A stretch of DNA of 64,000 nucleotides from Acidobacteriota bacterium (GTDB taxonomy: Bacteria > Acidobacteriota > Terriglobia > Terriglobales > Acidobacteriaceae): the NCBI GenBank assembly GCA_021792795.1, contig JAJYUB010000003.1:1-64000 (forward strand), given 5' to 3'. Below are positions 1-9,027 of this stretch, in pieces. The notes under the pieces were generated by a model that was not told the DNA's origin, made no database searches, and worked only from the letters and a program-made list of their open reading frames with translations. Every line of letters begins with the position of its first letter. The stretch's first letter is position 1. A program made the position numbers and the translations under genes.

Positions 1-118
1 TTACATCGACCATCACAATGAAAGCCCCAAACCCTTCATCTGGACCGCCAAGGCCGCCGACATCCTGGAGAAGGTCAAGCGCGCTCGGGCGGCCCTGCAT
101 AACGGTCAATCTGCATGA
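1..118 (+). mobile_element. IS630-family transposase, C-terminal tail (cut by window edge)
   Basis: Frame 2 is open from the window edge to a TGA at 116-118 and encodes about 38 residues. The stretch NESPKPFIWTAKAADIL followed by EKVKRARAAL is the typical C-terminal end of IS630-family DDE transposases (NPKPFVWT then ILEKV). Catalytic residues lie outside the window, so activity cannot be judged. The element end must lie just past the stop, because receptor coding sequence begins within about 15 bases; TA dinucleotides at 124-125 and 129-130 could be the target site, since this family inserts at TA. The element therefore appears to interrupt the receptor gene that follows. Confidence 0.75.
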
Positions 119-879
119 CGCACTACATTAGCAACTACAACTCGCTCCAGGTTTCGGTCAACCATCGCACGCAACACGGTCTGACCATCGGGATTGCGTA
201 CACATGGAGCAGGACCCTGACCAACCAGGGATATGACCGCGGCGCGGAAACCTACAATACCTATGACCCCAACTTCGATTACGGCCCTGCGCCGCTCAAC
301 CAACCGCAGACCTTCGTAGCCAACTACGTGTATATGCTTCCGTTCTACCAGCAGCAGCATGGACTGGTTGGCCACGTCCTGGGCGGCTGGGAACTATCTG
401 GAATTACCCAGTTTGACTCCGGGCAGTCCTTCTCAATCGATCAGGCGCTCGATAACTTCGATTGCATCACTCCGGTCGGCGCCACCAGCGGTTGTATTGC
501 CGGGACCTATCCCGGCGGCCTCGAAATGGATCCCAGCGACATTGCTCCCCGTCCGGATAAAGTCGCTCCCATTCATATGGTGAAGAAACAGACGCAGTGG
601 TTCAGCACGAATTCCTTTAAAGACGCAATTGGTCACTTCGGCAGCTCTAGTCAAGGGATTGTGCTCGGTCCTGGGCTGGAACTATGGGACCTTTCCGCGA
701 TCAAGAATCTCAACCTGGCGAGAGGCATGAGGTTCCAGTTCCGCGGCGAGTTCTTTAACGCGTTCAACCACAATAGCTTCAATTATGTCCAATCGAACAC
801 CGACTTTGGTGCCTTTGGCCAGGCCCTCGCCTCACACGATCCGCGCGAAATTCAGCTCGGCGGCAAGTTCTACTTCTAA
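119..879 (+). pseudogene. TonB-dependent receptor (Oar-like), C-terminal fragment
   Basis: About 250 residues match the C-terminal part of the beta-barrel of large Oar-like TonB-dependent receptors: NYNSLQVSVNHR, GLTIGIAYTWSRTL, LGGWELSGITQFDSGQSF, then RFQFRGEFFNAFNHNSF near the end. The protein ends in phenylalanine (KFYF), as expected for an outer-membrane barrel strand. Intact members are roughly 1000 to 1200 residues with a signal peptide, a carboxypeptidase-regulatory-like domain and a plug, all missing here. The ATG at 115 overlaps the transposase stop and is probably not a native start. The fragment is most simply a 5-prime truncation caused by the adjacent IS630 element. Confidence 0.8.
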
Positions 880-905
880 CCGCGTCGCATATCTGGCGAG
901 CACGA

Positions 906-940
906 ATGCTGCCGACTGAATTTCAGTCGGCAGCATTTTC
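906..940 (+). terminator. Rho-independent terminator after the receptor fragment
   Basis: A perfect 15-base inverted repeat (906-920 and 922-936) is followed by TTTCTTT. It lies 27 bases after the receptor stop codon, the right position and polarity for a factor-independent terminator of that gene. Confidence 0.8.
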
Positions 941-1258
941 TTTCAAGCCAGGCTGACTGAAACCCAGCCCACTCTCGCGCGGCAAGGGGACCTGATCTTC
1001 TCCGATCGTCGCAAATGCGTTTTATGCATCGACCGATCGCAACGCATTACGATGAATTGAAAGCATTCGAGCGTGGACCGAACGGGCCGGGCCCATCTCG
1101 AAAGCCAGAAATTTTTGCTGGTGCAGCAGGGTCGGGCGGAGCGCTGTTGCTGGATTCAAGGCTGGATTTGTTATGCGACTCAGTTTCGCGCGGGTACGGT
1201 GGAACAGTTTTGTTCCTGACGCAAACTCGCCTCGGACCGTCCGGCGTATTTTTGTGAG
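941..1258. other. Non-coding gap upstream of the GH20 gene
   Basis: About 320 bases lie between the terminator and the hexosaminidase. Open frames here (for example 1015-1257 on the plus strand) have Arg/Ser/Gly-rich translations with no family resemblance. A promoter for the GH20 gene is expected here but I found no convincing -35/-10 pair. Confidence 0.5.
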
Positions 1259-1264
1259 GTGAAA

Positions 1265-3433
1265 GTGGGCCATCTTCGTGTGAAGCGAGAACGGTTGTGT
1301 TCCCGTGCGACTCTCCAATGTCTCCGGTCTTTTGTTTTAGGCCTGCTGGTCTTGACGTTACGGCCCACGTTGTTCAGCCAGAGCAGCCTCTCGGCCTCTG
1401 CCCAGCGGCCGGCAACCAGGAATCTAGCGTTGATTCCGATGCCGCGCGAAATTCATCCAGGCACACTGCTGACTCTGGACCACGGGATCGGCATTTCAAC
1501 AACCGCAAAAGCTCCTGAAGACAAATTTGCCGTGAAGGATCTGGTGGACACGCTGCGGGAGCGCGGTGTCGATGCGCGCGAAGGCGGAAAATCCAATGTG
1601 AAAATTGTGCTGATGCGGCAGAGGACGAAGCAGGCAACCGACATCCTTGCACGCGCCCATGTCAACTTCGATGCCGTGATGCACGACGAGGGCTACGTGC
1701 TGGTCACCGCGGGAAACACTACTTACGATATTGCAGCCACTGCCGCTGGTATCTATTACGGCGCTCAAACGATCAAGCAATTGATTGCCGGCCAGGGCGC
1801 GAATGCCAAGTTGCAGGCGGCCATTGTGCGGGACTGGCCAGCCATGAGGTATCGGGGCCTCGACGACGATCTGTCCCGCGGTCCAGTTCCGACGCTGGCC
1901 TTTCAAGAACATCAGCTCCGCGTTCTTTCCGAATACAAAATCAATCTATACTCGCCATACTTTGAAAATACCCTGGCGTACACCGGCAACCCGCTCGCGG
2001 CCCCTCCCGGCGGCGCAATGACCCGGGAGGATGTCAAGCAACTTGTCCGCTATGCCGAGAAGTATCACATCGCCATCGTTCCTGAGCAGGAGGCATTTGG
2101 CCACCTGCATCATTTACTGATGTATGAGACATATTCCGATTTGGCGGAGACACCCCATGGCAGCGTGCTGGCTCCAGTGCAGCCCGGATCCGTTGAACTC
2201 ATCAAGCAATGGTTCACTGAAATCGCTACGATGTTCCCCGGACCTTTCATCCATATCGGGGCCGATGAAACATTCGACCTCGGCCAAGGTCAGACCAAGG
2301 AACTCGTCGAGAAAGAGGGGCTCGCCAAGGTTTATATCGATTTTGTCCAGCAGATTTATACTGCCCTTGCGCCTTTGCACAAGCGGTTGCTGTTCTGGGG
2401 CGACATTGCGATGAACGATCCTGCTTTGGTGAAAACGTTGCCCAGGGACATGATCGCAGTCGCATGGTGGTACCGTCCGGAACCGAATGGGTACGACAAG
2501 TGGCTGCTGCCATACGTGGATGCGGGGATGGAAACCTGGGTGGCTCCCAGCGTGAACGACATGCGGCTGGTGTATCCCGACAATGGCGATGCGCTGCTCA
2601 ATATCCAGCGATTTGTCAGCGATGGCCAGAGGCTTGGCTCGACGGGAGAGTTGAACACGGTCTGGGACGCAAACAATGGGGAAGGATTGTTTCTCGAAGA
2701 CTGGTACGGCGCATTGTTTGGCGCTGCCGCCGCGTGGCAGCAGGGCGCCAGCAGCATTCCACAATTTGAGTATAGCTACGGCCAGGTATTTCACGGCGAC
2801 CGGACCGGAAAGATCAATCAAGCCCAACTGGAGCTGATGGACGCGCATCGGCTGCTGCAGCAGGCCGGTTTTACCGGTGCCAGCGAGGATTTGTTTTGGA
2901 TGGACCCATGGAGCGCGGAGGGCCAGGATTCCTCAGTCAAGCTCCTTCCTGTGGCGCATGAGATGCGGCTCCATGCAGAGCGTGCGATCGTTCTCATCGC
3001 CCAGGCCCGCGCCGCCTCCCCGCTACGCGAAACCGACGCACTGGACGCCATGGATTTGGGTGCCCGGCGCATGGATTTTCTGGGCTATAAATTCCAGGCG
3101 GCCCAGGAAATTGTCGAGCAGTACAACCGCGCGTACCGGGAGCAGGCCGACCCCACCGCACGAAGAGATGTCTCGCGACTCCTGAGCGCCATCTACGGTA
3201 TCGACGGCCAGTGCCAGGACCTGCGCGACGGCTACGGGTTGACTCGCGATTTGTTCCGCCAAACATGGCTGAAAGAGAATCGACCCTACTGGCTCGACAA
3301 CGTCCTGGCCCATTATGACCTGAACATGCAGATCTGGATGCAGCGCGGGATGCGCTTCGGAGACGCAAGGACCCAATTCAGAAAGACGCACGCGTTGCCC
3401 AAACCGGAAGATCTGGGCCTGCCATCCAAATAA
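1265..3433 (+). CDS. Secreted beta-N-acetylhexosaminidase, GH20
   Basis: This is predicted to release terminal N-acetylglucosamine from chitin oligomers or peptidoglycan fragments outside the cytoplasm. A signal-like N-terminus (basic stretch then FVLGLLVLTL) leads into an N-terminal GH20b-like domain (about 55-190) and the catalytic barrel. The family motif HIGADE lies at about residues 332-337, with the Asp-Glu pair that polarises the substrate acetamido group and donates the proton. The frame is open from GTG 1259; GTG 1265 is preferred because GAGG sits five bases before it. At about 720 residues it is longer than minimal GH20 enzymes, with an extra helical C-terminal region. It stands 61 bases before the symporter gene on the same strand. 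Confidence 0.85.
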   Translation: MGHLRVKRERLCSRATLQCLRSFVLGLLVLTLRPTLFSQSSLSASAQRPATRNLALIPMPREIHPGTLLTLDHGIGISTTAKAPEDKFAVKDLVDTLRERGVDAREGGKSNVKIVLMRQRTKQATDILARAHVNFDAVMHDEGYVLVTAGNTTYDIAATAAGIYYGAQTIKQLIAGQGANAKLQAAIVRDWPAMRYRGLDDDLSRGPVPTLAFQEHQLRVLSEYKINLYSPYFENTLAYTGNPLAAPPGGAMTREDVKQLVRYAEKYHIAIVPEQEAFGHLHHLLMYETYSDLAETPHGSVLAPVQPGSVELIKQWFTEIATMFPGPFIHIGADETFDLGQGQTKELVEKEGLAKVYIDFVQQIYTALAPLHKRLLFWGDIAMNDPALVKTLPRDMIAVAWWYRPEPNGYDKWLLPYVDAGMETWVAPSVNDMRLVYPDNGDALLNIQRFVSDGQRLGSTGELNTVWDANNGEGLFLEDWYGALFGAAAAWQQGASSIPQFEYSYGQVFHGDRTGKINQAQLELMDAHRLLQQAGFTGASEDLFWMDPWSAEGQDSSVKLLPVAHEMRLHAERAIVLIAQARAASPLRETDALDAMDLGARRMDFLGYKFQAAQEIVEQYNRAYREQADPTARRDVSRLLSAIYGIDGQCQDLRDGYGLTRDLFRQTWLKENRPYWLDNVLAHYDLNMQIWMQRGMRFGDARTQFRKTHALPKPEDLGLPSK

Positions 3434-3494
3434 GCCGTGCGCACTCAAATTAATCGCGGCATTGCCGTGCGCTTGTCGTAGGATTTGCTGAGAG

Positions 3495-5042
3495 ATGCCC
3501 CGTATCGCCTATCTTGCAATTGCCTCCCCGCGCCCTATCCGCGCCATCGATCTGCTGATTGTTGTCCTCTACCTAGCGGGCATCACCCTATACGGTCTGC
3601 ATTTTCGCAGCAAGGGCGGTTCCCTCCGCAGTTACTTCCTGGCTGGACGAACCATTCCGTGGTGGGCCATCTCGCTTTCCATCGTCGCGGCTGAAACCAG
3701 TACGCTGACGATCATCAGCATTCCTGGGCTGGCTTTTTCCAGTGATTTTGGTTTTTTGCAGCTCCTGATGGGGTACCTCGTTGCCCGCGTGGTGCTCTGT
3801 TTTCTGTTTCTGCCCGCGTATTTCCAGGGCGAACTGCTCACCGCCTACCAACTGATCGACCGGCGCTTCGGGCCCAGACTGCACAAAGTGACGGCCCTGG
3901 TGTTCCTCATCACTCGTGCCGCCGCGGAAGGGGTGCGCTTGTTCGCGGTGTCGATTTTGATCGGCATCGCAATCGGCACCGGCGATATCGCTTCGATCGC
4001 GATCGTTACCGGCCTGACGCTGCTGTACACAATCAAAGGAGGTATGACCGCCGTCATCTGGACGGACGTGATCCAGATGTTGATTTATGTCGGCGGCAGC
4101 ATTGCGGCGCTATGGGCGCTGGGTCATCAGGTCCCGGGCGGCTGGCACACGATCCACCAGGCAGGCAGCGCAGCGGGGAAATTTTCCGTCTTTCATTTTG
4201 CCCTGAATCTCACAACCGCGTATACATTCTGGACGGGCCTGATTGGAGGCTGCTTTCTCATCATGGCAAGCCACGGAACCGACCAGTTGATGGTCCAGCG
4301 TCTGCTTGCCGCAAAAAATCTGCGCGAGTCGCGCTTCGCCCTTTTGTCCAGTTGGGCCGTCGTTTCGCTGCAATTCACGCTCTTTCTTTTCATAGGAGCG
4401 GGACTGTATGTCTATTACACGCGCGTGGCGTCGGGGGCGGCCTTCTCCAGTCCCGACCGGATATTTCCATCGTTCATCGTCGATCACATGCCGGCAGGGA
4501 TTTCAGGATTGATCGTCGCCGCAGTCCTGGCCGCGGCCATGTCGAACCTAAGCGCGGCGCTGAACGCACTTTCTTCTACCACGGTTGTCGATTTCTATAT
4601 GGAGCTTCGGCCCCAGGCTGCCGGGCGCGAACGCTCCAGCGTGGCGCACATTTCCACCTTCTTCTGGGCCGTAGTTTTGTGCGCGCTCGCATTCTTGTCG
4701 CGCGGCAGCAAGCACGCTGTTGAGGTCGGGCTTTCCATCGCCTCGGTCGCCTACGGGTCGCTGCTGGGCGTGTTTCTGCTGGGCACCGTCACCCGCCGGG
4801 CGAACGAAGCGGGGGCCATCCTCGGCATGATCTTCGGCCTTGCACTGAATATTTTCCTGTGGCGTCAACCAGCGTCCATCGCCTTGCAGATAGCGGGTTT
4901 TCACGTACTCTGGCCCAAGGTGGCGTGGACCTGGTATGTGGTGATCGGGACCTTTGCGACTTTCGCCGTGGGATATCTGTTCAGCGTTGTGTTGCCGGAG
5001 AAATTTTCGCGATTCCATTCGGCTCGCGAAGGGACCTCATAG
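3495..5042 (+). CDS. Sodium:solute symporter, SSS family
   Basis: This 515-residue membrane protein resembles the SSS (SLC5) family of Na+-coupled importers. The N-terminal helix AIDLLIVVLYLAGITLYG is followed by SLRSYFLAGRTIPWWAI and SIVAAETSTLTIISIPGLAF, the characteristic helix-1/helix-2 region, and KGGMTAVIWTDVIQ marks the core. About 13 hydrophobic segments can be counted. The substrate is not readable from sequence. Its position between a GH20 hexosaminidase and a dipeptide epimerase suggests uptake of an amino sugar or muropeptide product, which is inference. The ATG at 3495 follows the GH20 stop by 61 bases, so the two are probably co-transcribed. Confidence 0.85.
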   Translation: MPRIAYLAIASPRPIRAIDLLIVVLYLAGITLYGLHFRSKGGSLRSYFLAGRTIPWWAISLSIVAAETSTLTIISIPGLAFSSDFGFLQLLMGYLVARVVLCFLFLPAYFQGELLTAYQLIDRRFGPRLHKVTALVFLITRAAAEGVRLFAVSILIGIAIGTGDIASIAIVTGLTLLYTIKGGMTAVIWTDVIQMLIYVGGSIAALWALGHQVPGGWHTIHQAGSAAGKFSVFHFALNLTTAYTFWTGLIGGCFLIMASHGTDQLMVQRLLAAKNLRESRFALLSSWAVVSLQFTLFLFIGAGLYVYYTRVASGAAFSSPDRIFPSFIVDHMPAGISGLIVAAVLAAAMSNLSAALNALSSTTVVDFYMELRPQAAGRERSSVAHISTFFWAVVLCALAFLSRGSKHAVEVGLSIASVAYGSLLGVFLLGTVTRRANEAGAILGMIFGLALNIFLWRQPASIALQIAGFHVLWPKVAWTWYVVIGTFATFAVGYLFSVVLPEKFSRFHSAREGTS

Positions 5043-5288
5043 TCCGGCCTGATGGCGCCTATATTTTTTTCTAGCGCACTGCCGGAAAAGCGGCACAGCC
5101 AGAGCCTGAGAAGCAAGCGCTGTAGGCCCATCCACTCGGTCGTCAAACGCGCAGGCGAAGTGTTGGTGGTATGTGCCGCTCTGGTGCTACTCTGTTTTTT
5201 CTATCTTGATGAATTGCTACAATTTCAAAAGAAATAGTCTTCTCCATCCACAGCCGCCGAAAGGATTGCGATAGCAGTCCGGAAATCC

Positions 5289-5518
5289 ATGGCATCGATG
5301 AAAAACAATGCGTCGCGCGTTCAATGGTTTTTCTTGGCCCTGCCCGTGTTCTTGCCGGCGCCTTTGGCGGCGACGGCAAAATTACGCATGCTGGAATGTA
5401 CATCGGGGACTGGAAATTCATCCAGGCAACCACGCACGATCATCCAGTGATCCAAATCGGTCCACTGGATGCATATTGGCGCAAGCTGTTGGTGGTCGAG
5501 CGGAGAGTAAAACCATGA
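5289..5518 (+). pseudogene. NlpC/P60 (C40) peptidase remnant with internal deletion
   Basis: Two pieces in different frames make up this remnant. From ATG 5289 (or 5298) the sequence encodes a good signal peptide, VQWFFLALPVFLPAPLAATA. A shift of frame then leads to the C-terminal end of an NlpC/P60 peptidase, THAGMYIGDWKFIQATTH followed by LDAYWRKLLVVERR, ending at 5518. The fragment keeps the His-containing HAGMYIGD strand but lacks the catalytic Cys half, so most of the gene is gone. Intact relatives cleave the D-Glu to diaminopimelate bond in peptidoglycan peptides and often sit beside dipeptide epimerases. The stop overlaps the epimerase start, as in an operon. Confidence 0.65.
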
Positions 5519-6639
5519 ATCGTCGCAATCTATTGAAGAACGCGGGCGCAGCCGGTCTGCTGGCCTGCCTGCCTGGGGAAATAACCGCCTTCGCTGCAGA
5601 GAAAAAATCGGGCGTCCATGCGGCCTCCGTGAAGACGGAAATCTACCGCCTCAAGCTGCGCCACACCTGGACGACCACTATGTCGTCCAGCACCTATCGC
5701 GACGTCCTCTATGTCCATTACCATCACGATGGCATCCACGGCGTGGGCGAAGGCGCGCCCATCGTGCGCTACAAGGAAGACGCCAAAGGTGCGCAGGCAG
5801 CCGTTGAGTCAGTCCTCCCACTGTTGGATTCCTCCGACCCGACGCAATTTGAAAAAGTCATCTCCGAAGTCTTCGCCCGCGTTCCCGGCGAGTGGGCAGG
5901 CAAGGCCGCCATCGACATCGCCATGATGGATTGGATGGGGAAAAAACTCGGCGTCCCGCTCTATGAGTACTACGGACTCGATCCCAGGGACGCGCCCGTC
6001 ACCGACTTCTCCATCGGCATCGACACGCCCGCCATCACGCGCGAGAAGGTGAGGGAAGCGGCGGCATTTCCCGTCCTGAAGATCAAGGTAGGTCTGGATA
6101 CGGACGAGCAGACCATCGCGGCGGTGCGCAGCGTCACCGATAAGCCTCTGCGCGTGGACGCCAACGAAGGCTGGACCGACCGGGAAGTGGCGGCGCGCAA
6201 GATCGACTGGCTCGCTAAGCAAGGGGTGCAGTTTGTGGAGCAGCCCATGCCCGCCGACCGCATCGATGACCTGCGCTGGCTGCATGCGCGCTCCAGCCTG
6301 CCGCTGATGGGCGACGAATCCTGCCGCCATCCGGCGGACATTCCCAAGCTGGTGGGCGTGTTCGACGCCCTGAACTTCAAGCTCGACAAGACCGGCGGCA
6401 TGACCCAGACTTATATGATGATTCAAATGGCGCGTGCATTGGGGTTCAAAACTATGCTGGGTTGCATGGTTTCCAGTTCGTGCAGCATCACGGCGGCGGC
6501 CCATCTTTCTCCGTTGGTGGATTACGCCGATCTGGACGGCAACCTTCTTGTCGCGAACGATCCTTATCGCGGTGTCACGGTAAAAGAGGGCAAGCTGATT
6601 CTGCCGGACCGTCCCGGCCTCGGCCTGCTGCCCGCCTAG
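5515..6639 (+). CDS. Tat-exported dipeptide epimerase (L-Ala-D/L-Glu type), enolase superfamily
   Basis: A 374-residue member of the muconate-lactonizing subgroup of the enolase superfamily. The expected active-site set is visible: the KIK pair at about 189-191, metal ligands D215 (VDANEGW), E242 (VEQP) and D267 (GDES), and Lys in NFKLDKTGG. The C-terminal DLD near 339-341 is typical of L-Ala-D/L-Glu epimerases, where it binds the dipeptide amino group. The N-terminus NRRNLLKNAGAAGLLACL is twin-arginine-like, which is unusual because most such epimerases are cytoplasmic. ATG 5515 is chosen over the open frame from 5308 because of the upstream GGAGAG and the Tat signal. The role would be racemising murein-derived dipeptides for catabolism. 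Confidence 0.85.
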   Translation: MNRRNLLKNAGAAGLLACLPGEITAFAAEKKSGVHAASVKTEIYRLKLRHTWTTTMSSSTYRDVLYVHYHHDGIHGVGEGAPIVRYKEDAKGAQAAVESVLPLLDSSDPTQFEKVISEVFARVPGEWAGKAAIDIAMMDWMGKKLGVPLYEYYGLDPRDAPVTDFSIGIDTPAITREKVREAAAFPVLKIKVGLDTDEQTIAAVRSVTDKPLRVDANEGWTDREVAARKIDWLAKQGVQFVEQPMPADRIDDLRWLHARSSLPLMGDESCRHPADIPKLVGVFDALNFKLDKTGGMTQTYMMIQMARALGFKTMLGCMVSSSCSITAAAHLSPLVDYADLDGNLLVANDPYRGVTVKEGKLILPDRPGLGLLPA

Positions 6640-6677
6640 CGGAGGATTTCCAGGTCCTGCATTCAAAAACAGGATGG

Positions 6678-6704
6678 GTCATTCTGCGTGCAGCGAAGAA
6701 TCCC
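6678..6704. repeat. Short dispersed repeat resembling the GTCATTCTG...GCGAAGAATC family
   Basis: Bases 6678-6704 begin GTCATTCTGCGTGCAGCGAA and continue GAATCCC. This resembles an extragenic repeat common in several phyla, whose spurious translations read HSERSEESR or ILRAAKNP; here the two frames give HSACSEESR and ILRAAKNPE. Only one copy is visible, so the assignment rests on memory of the family. Confidence 0.4.
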
Positions 6705-6736
6705 GAGTGGCGAGGGGGGATGGCGACCCACCGCCG

Positions 6737-6964
6737 TCAGGCCTCTTCCAGCGCCTTTCTCAATTGGCCATGGGCTTGGGAAATGCGTTGTTCCGCCACG
6801 GCGCGGCCCAGATGGAACTTGTGCATCGCAACGGCAGTCTTCACCGGTCCCGCCTGCTGCAGCAGGACAGTTGCATCTTCTTTGCTCTTCACTTTTACGG
6901 GGATGTTTTGAGGGCCGTTCAGTGCCGCTTTTCTTAACGCAAAAGCTGCGCCGTGATCGTTGTT
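6737..6964 (-). CDS. Possible small ORF or gene remnant, unknown
   Basis: On the minus strand a 75-codon frame runs from just after an in-frame stop (6965-6967) to a TGA at 6737-6739. Its translation looks protein-like, for example NIPVKVKSKEDATVLLQQAG and TAVAMHKFHLGRAVAEQRI, ending QLRKALEEA, with charged-amphipathic composition and good third-position GC. There is no convincing ATG near the 5-prime end; an internal GTG and ATG exist. I do not recognise the family. It may be the 3-prime remnant of a degraded gene left between the epimerase and the subtilase. Confidence 0.3.
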   Translation of the reverse strand, partial: NNDHGAAFALRKAALNGPQNIPVKVKSKEDATVLLQQAGPVKTAVAMHKFHLGRAVAEQRISQAHGQLRKALEEA

Positions 6965-7038
6965 TCAGCCTACACCTAGAATAAAAACGCTCTCATCGGC
7001 ATTCCTTTATGATCTTCTAGAAGCCTGTCAGGAGACCC

Positions 7039-8895
7039 ATGAGCAAAATCCGACGTATGCCACTGTATACCCTCGTGTTGTTCTGTGCTGTCAGTGCTGG
7101 TTTCAGTCTGGGGCAGACAAAAAAGACGGTCAACACTGCGGCCGACCTGCCCCGTTTTAGCTATCCGTTGACCCAGCCCGCCAGTGCGCTGCTCACGTCC
7201 GATGACGCGACCTTCAGCGCGTTCGCGCGCAAGGTCGAGGCGGATGTGAACGCGGTGCTGTCGGACTATACCATCTCCGATAAAGCGACCTTGCGAGAGC
7301 TGCTGGGTGCCAAACTCGATACGCAGTTGCTGCACGGCGACATGCAGGGCGCGCTCGCGACCTCACATCAGATTCGCGATCTGCAGGACAAACCTGAGGC
7401 CAAACTCACCTCCGGCCTGATGACCGTCGCCATGGCGAAGGCGTATCAGGACAGTGGCGCCATCACGGGACCTGCGTACGACCAGGCATTTCAAAAGCGC
7501 TTTACTGAGGAGATCAACGCCCTGCCGTGGTCCTCCACGCAAGAGACTGTCAAAGGGATGCGGACCAGCTTCGAGCTGCTTTCGCCGGATCTCCTGGTGG
7601 GCAGCGCCAAGGCAAATCTCGATCCGCAGGTGGCAAAAACGGGAAGTCTCGATCTACCCGGAGCGGAGAGTCTGCTCGGGATGCGTGTCGCGGAAAAGCT
7701 TCAATTGCCGCTGGCGAAGAGCGCGCTGGCCGTGCTTTCGCCCTACATTGCCGCGCATGACGTGAAAAAGCCGGACATCTGGGCAGCGCGCGACGTGACT
7801 CTGACGACTGTCGATAAGCTGACTCCGGTTCGGATCGCCATCTTCGATTCCGGCGCGGACACCTCGCTGTATCCTGGGTTGCTGTTCGTCGACCCCCACC
7901 CGGATGGGCACAGTCCGCATGGACTCGCCTTCGATATGCAGGGCAAGATGTACAATGGCGATCTGCAACCCATGACCGCCGACCAAAAGGCGGCGTACCC
8001 GAAGGTGCTCACCGTATTTCAGGGCCTCGACGACCTGCAGAATGGCATTGATTCGCCGGCGGCGGCGGAGGCGCGAAAGACGCTCTCCACCATGCCTCCA
8101 GATCAGCTCGCGGAGTTTCTGAAACAGGTTCGCTTCATCGGTCAGTACATGCACGGCACCCATGTGGCCGGCATCGCGGTGCGCGGCAATCCGGCGGCGC
8201 GGTTGGTCGTGGTGCAGTTCAACGACTCGCTGCCGGACATACCCTTTGCGCCCACCGTCGCGTGGGCAAAAAAATTCAAAGCGGATTTCCATCAAGTGGG
8301 CGAATACCTCCGCAAGAACAATGTCCGCGTGGTGAATATGAGCTGGGCCGACAGCCAGGGCGAAATTGAACAATGGCTCAACAAGACCAGCACGGAGAAG
8401 GACCCCAACAAGCGCAAGCAACTCGCCGCGCAAATCTATGCCGTGTGGCGCGATGCGGTCGCGGGCGCGATCCAGGCCGCTCCCAACACGCTTTGGGTCT
8501 GCGCCGCCGGCAATTCCGACAGCAATGCCAGCTTCCTGGGAGACGTGCCAGCCTCGCTGCAGTTGCCGAATCTGGTGACCGTCGGCGCTGTGGACCAGGC
8601 CGGCGAGGAAACCTCCTTCACCAGCTACGGCAATACTGTGATTCTCGATGCCGACGGCTATCGTGTGGAAAGCTACGTGCCCGGCGGCACACGGCTGAAA
8701 TTGTCTGGCACCTCCATGGCCTCTCCGAACGTGGTGAACCTCGCAGCGAAATTGATTGCGCTCGATCCAAAGTTGACACCGGAACAGACCATTGCCCTGA
8801 TGAAACAGGCCGCCACGCCTAGCGCCGACGGTCGCCTGCATCTGATCGATCCGAAAGCGACCGTCGCCTTGCTGCAACAACAGATGGCGAAGTAG
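7039..8895 (+). CDS. Secreted subtilisin-like serine protease, S8 family
   Basis: A 618-residue protein with an N-terminal signal peptide (LYTLVLFCAVSAGFSLG). The S8 triad is complete: D270 in AIFDSGAD, H372 in HGTHVAG and S559 in GTSMASP, with the oxyanion Asn492 in AAGNSDS. About 240 residues precede the catalytic domain, and an insertion of about 90 residues separates the Asp and His motifs, so the architecture is not that of a minimal subtilisin. The long N-terminal region has no recognised domain and might act as a propeptide. ATG 7039 follows CAGGAG at good spacing. It probably digests proteins in the periplasm or outside the cell. Confidence 0.9.
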   Translation: MSKIRRMPLYTLVLFCAVSAGFSLGQTKKTVNTAADLPRFSYPLTQPASALLTSDDATFSAFARKVEADVNAVLSDYTISDKATLRELLGAKLDTQLLHGDMQGALATSHQIRDLQDKPEAKLTSGLMTVAMAKAYQDSGAITGPAYDQAFQKRFTEEINALPWSSTQETVKGMRTSFELLSPDLLVGSAKANLDPQVAKTGSLDLPGAESLLGMRVAEKLQLPLAKSALAVLSPYIAAHDVKKPDIWAARDVTLTTVDKLTPVRIAIFDSGADTSLYPGLLFVDPHPDGHSPHGLAFDMQGKMYNGDLQPMTADQKAAYPKVLTVFQGLDDLQNGIDSPAAAEARKTLSTMPPDQLAEFLKQVRFIGQYMHGTHVAGIAVRGNPAARLVVVQFNDSLPDIPFAPTVAWAKKFKADFHQVGEYLRKNNVRVVNMSWADSQGEIEQWLNKTSTEKDPNKRKQLAAQIYAVWRDAVAGAIQAAPNTLWVCAAGNSDSNASFLGDVPASLQLPNLVTVGAVDQAGEETSFTSYGNTVILDADGYRVESYVPGGTRLKLSGTSMASPNVVNLAAKLIALDPKLTPEQTIALMKQAATPSADGRLHLIDPKATVALLQQQMAK

Positions 8896-9027
8896 AGCGC
8901 GCTTCCCGCGTGGATCAAGGAGATTGCCAGGATCAGGTATGCTGCTCATGGGCCGACTCGCCAGCCCACAAGTAACTGGCGTTCTCAGAATCATTGACTC
9001 ATCGACCGGCCCACGCGGAGGCCAATT

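Noticed and set aside
1015-1257. 80-codon plus-strand ORF before the GH20 gene
   Set aside because: No ribosome site, composition unlike the neighbours and no family resemblance.
5052-5237. 61-codon ORF with one hydrophobic stretch after the symporter
   Set aside because: No ribosome site, no homology recognised and an odd basic N-terminus; probably non-coding.
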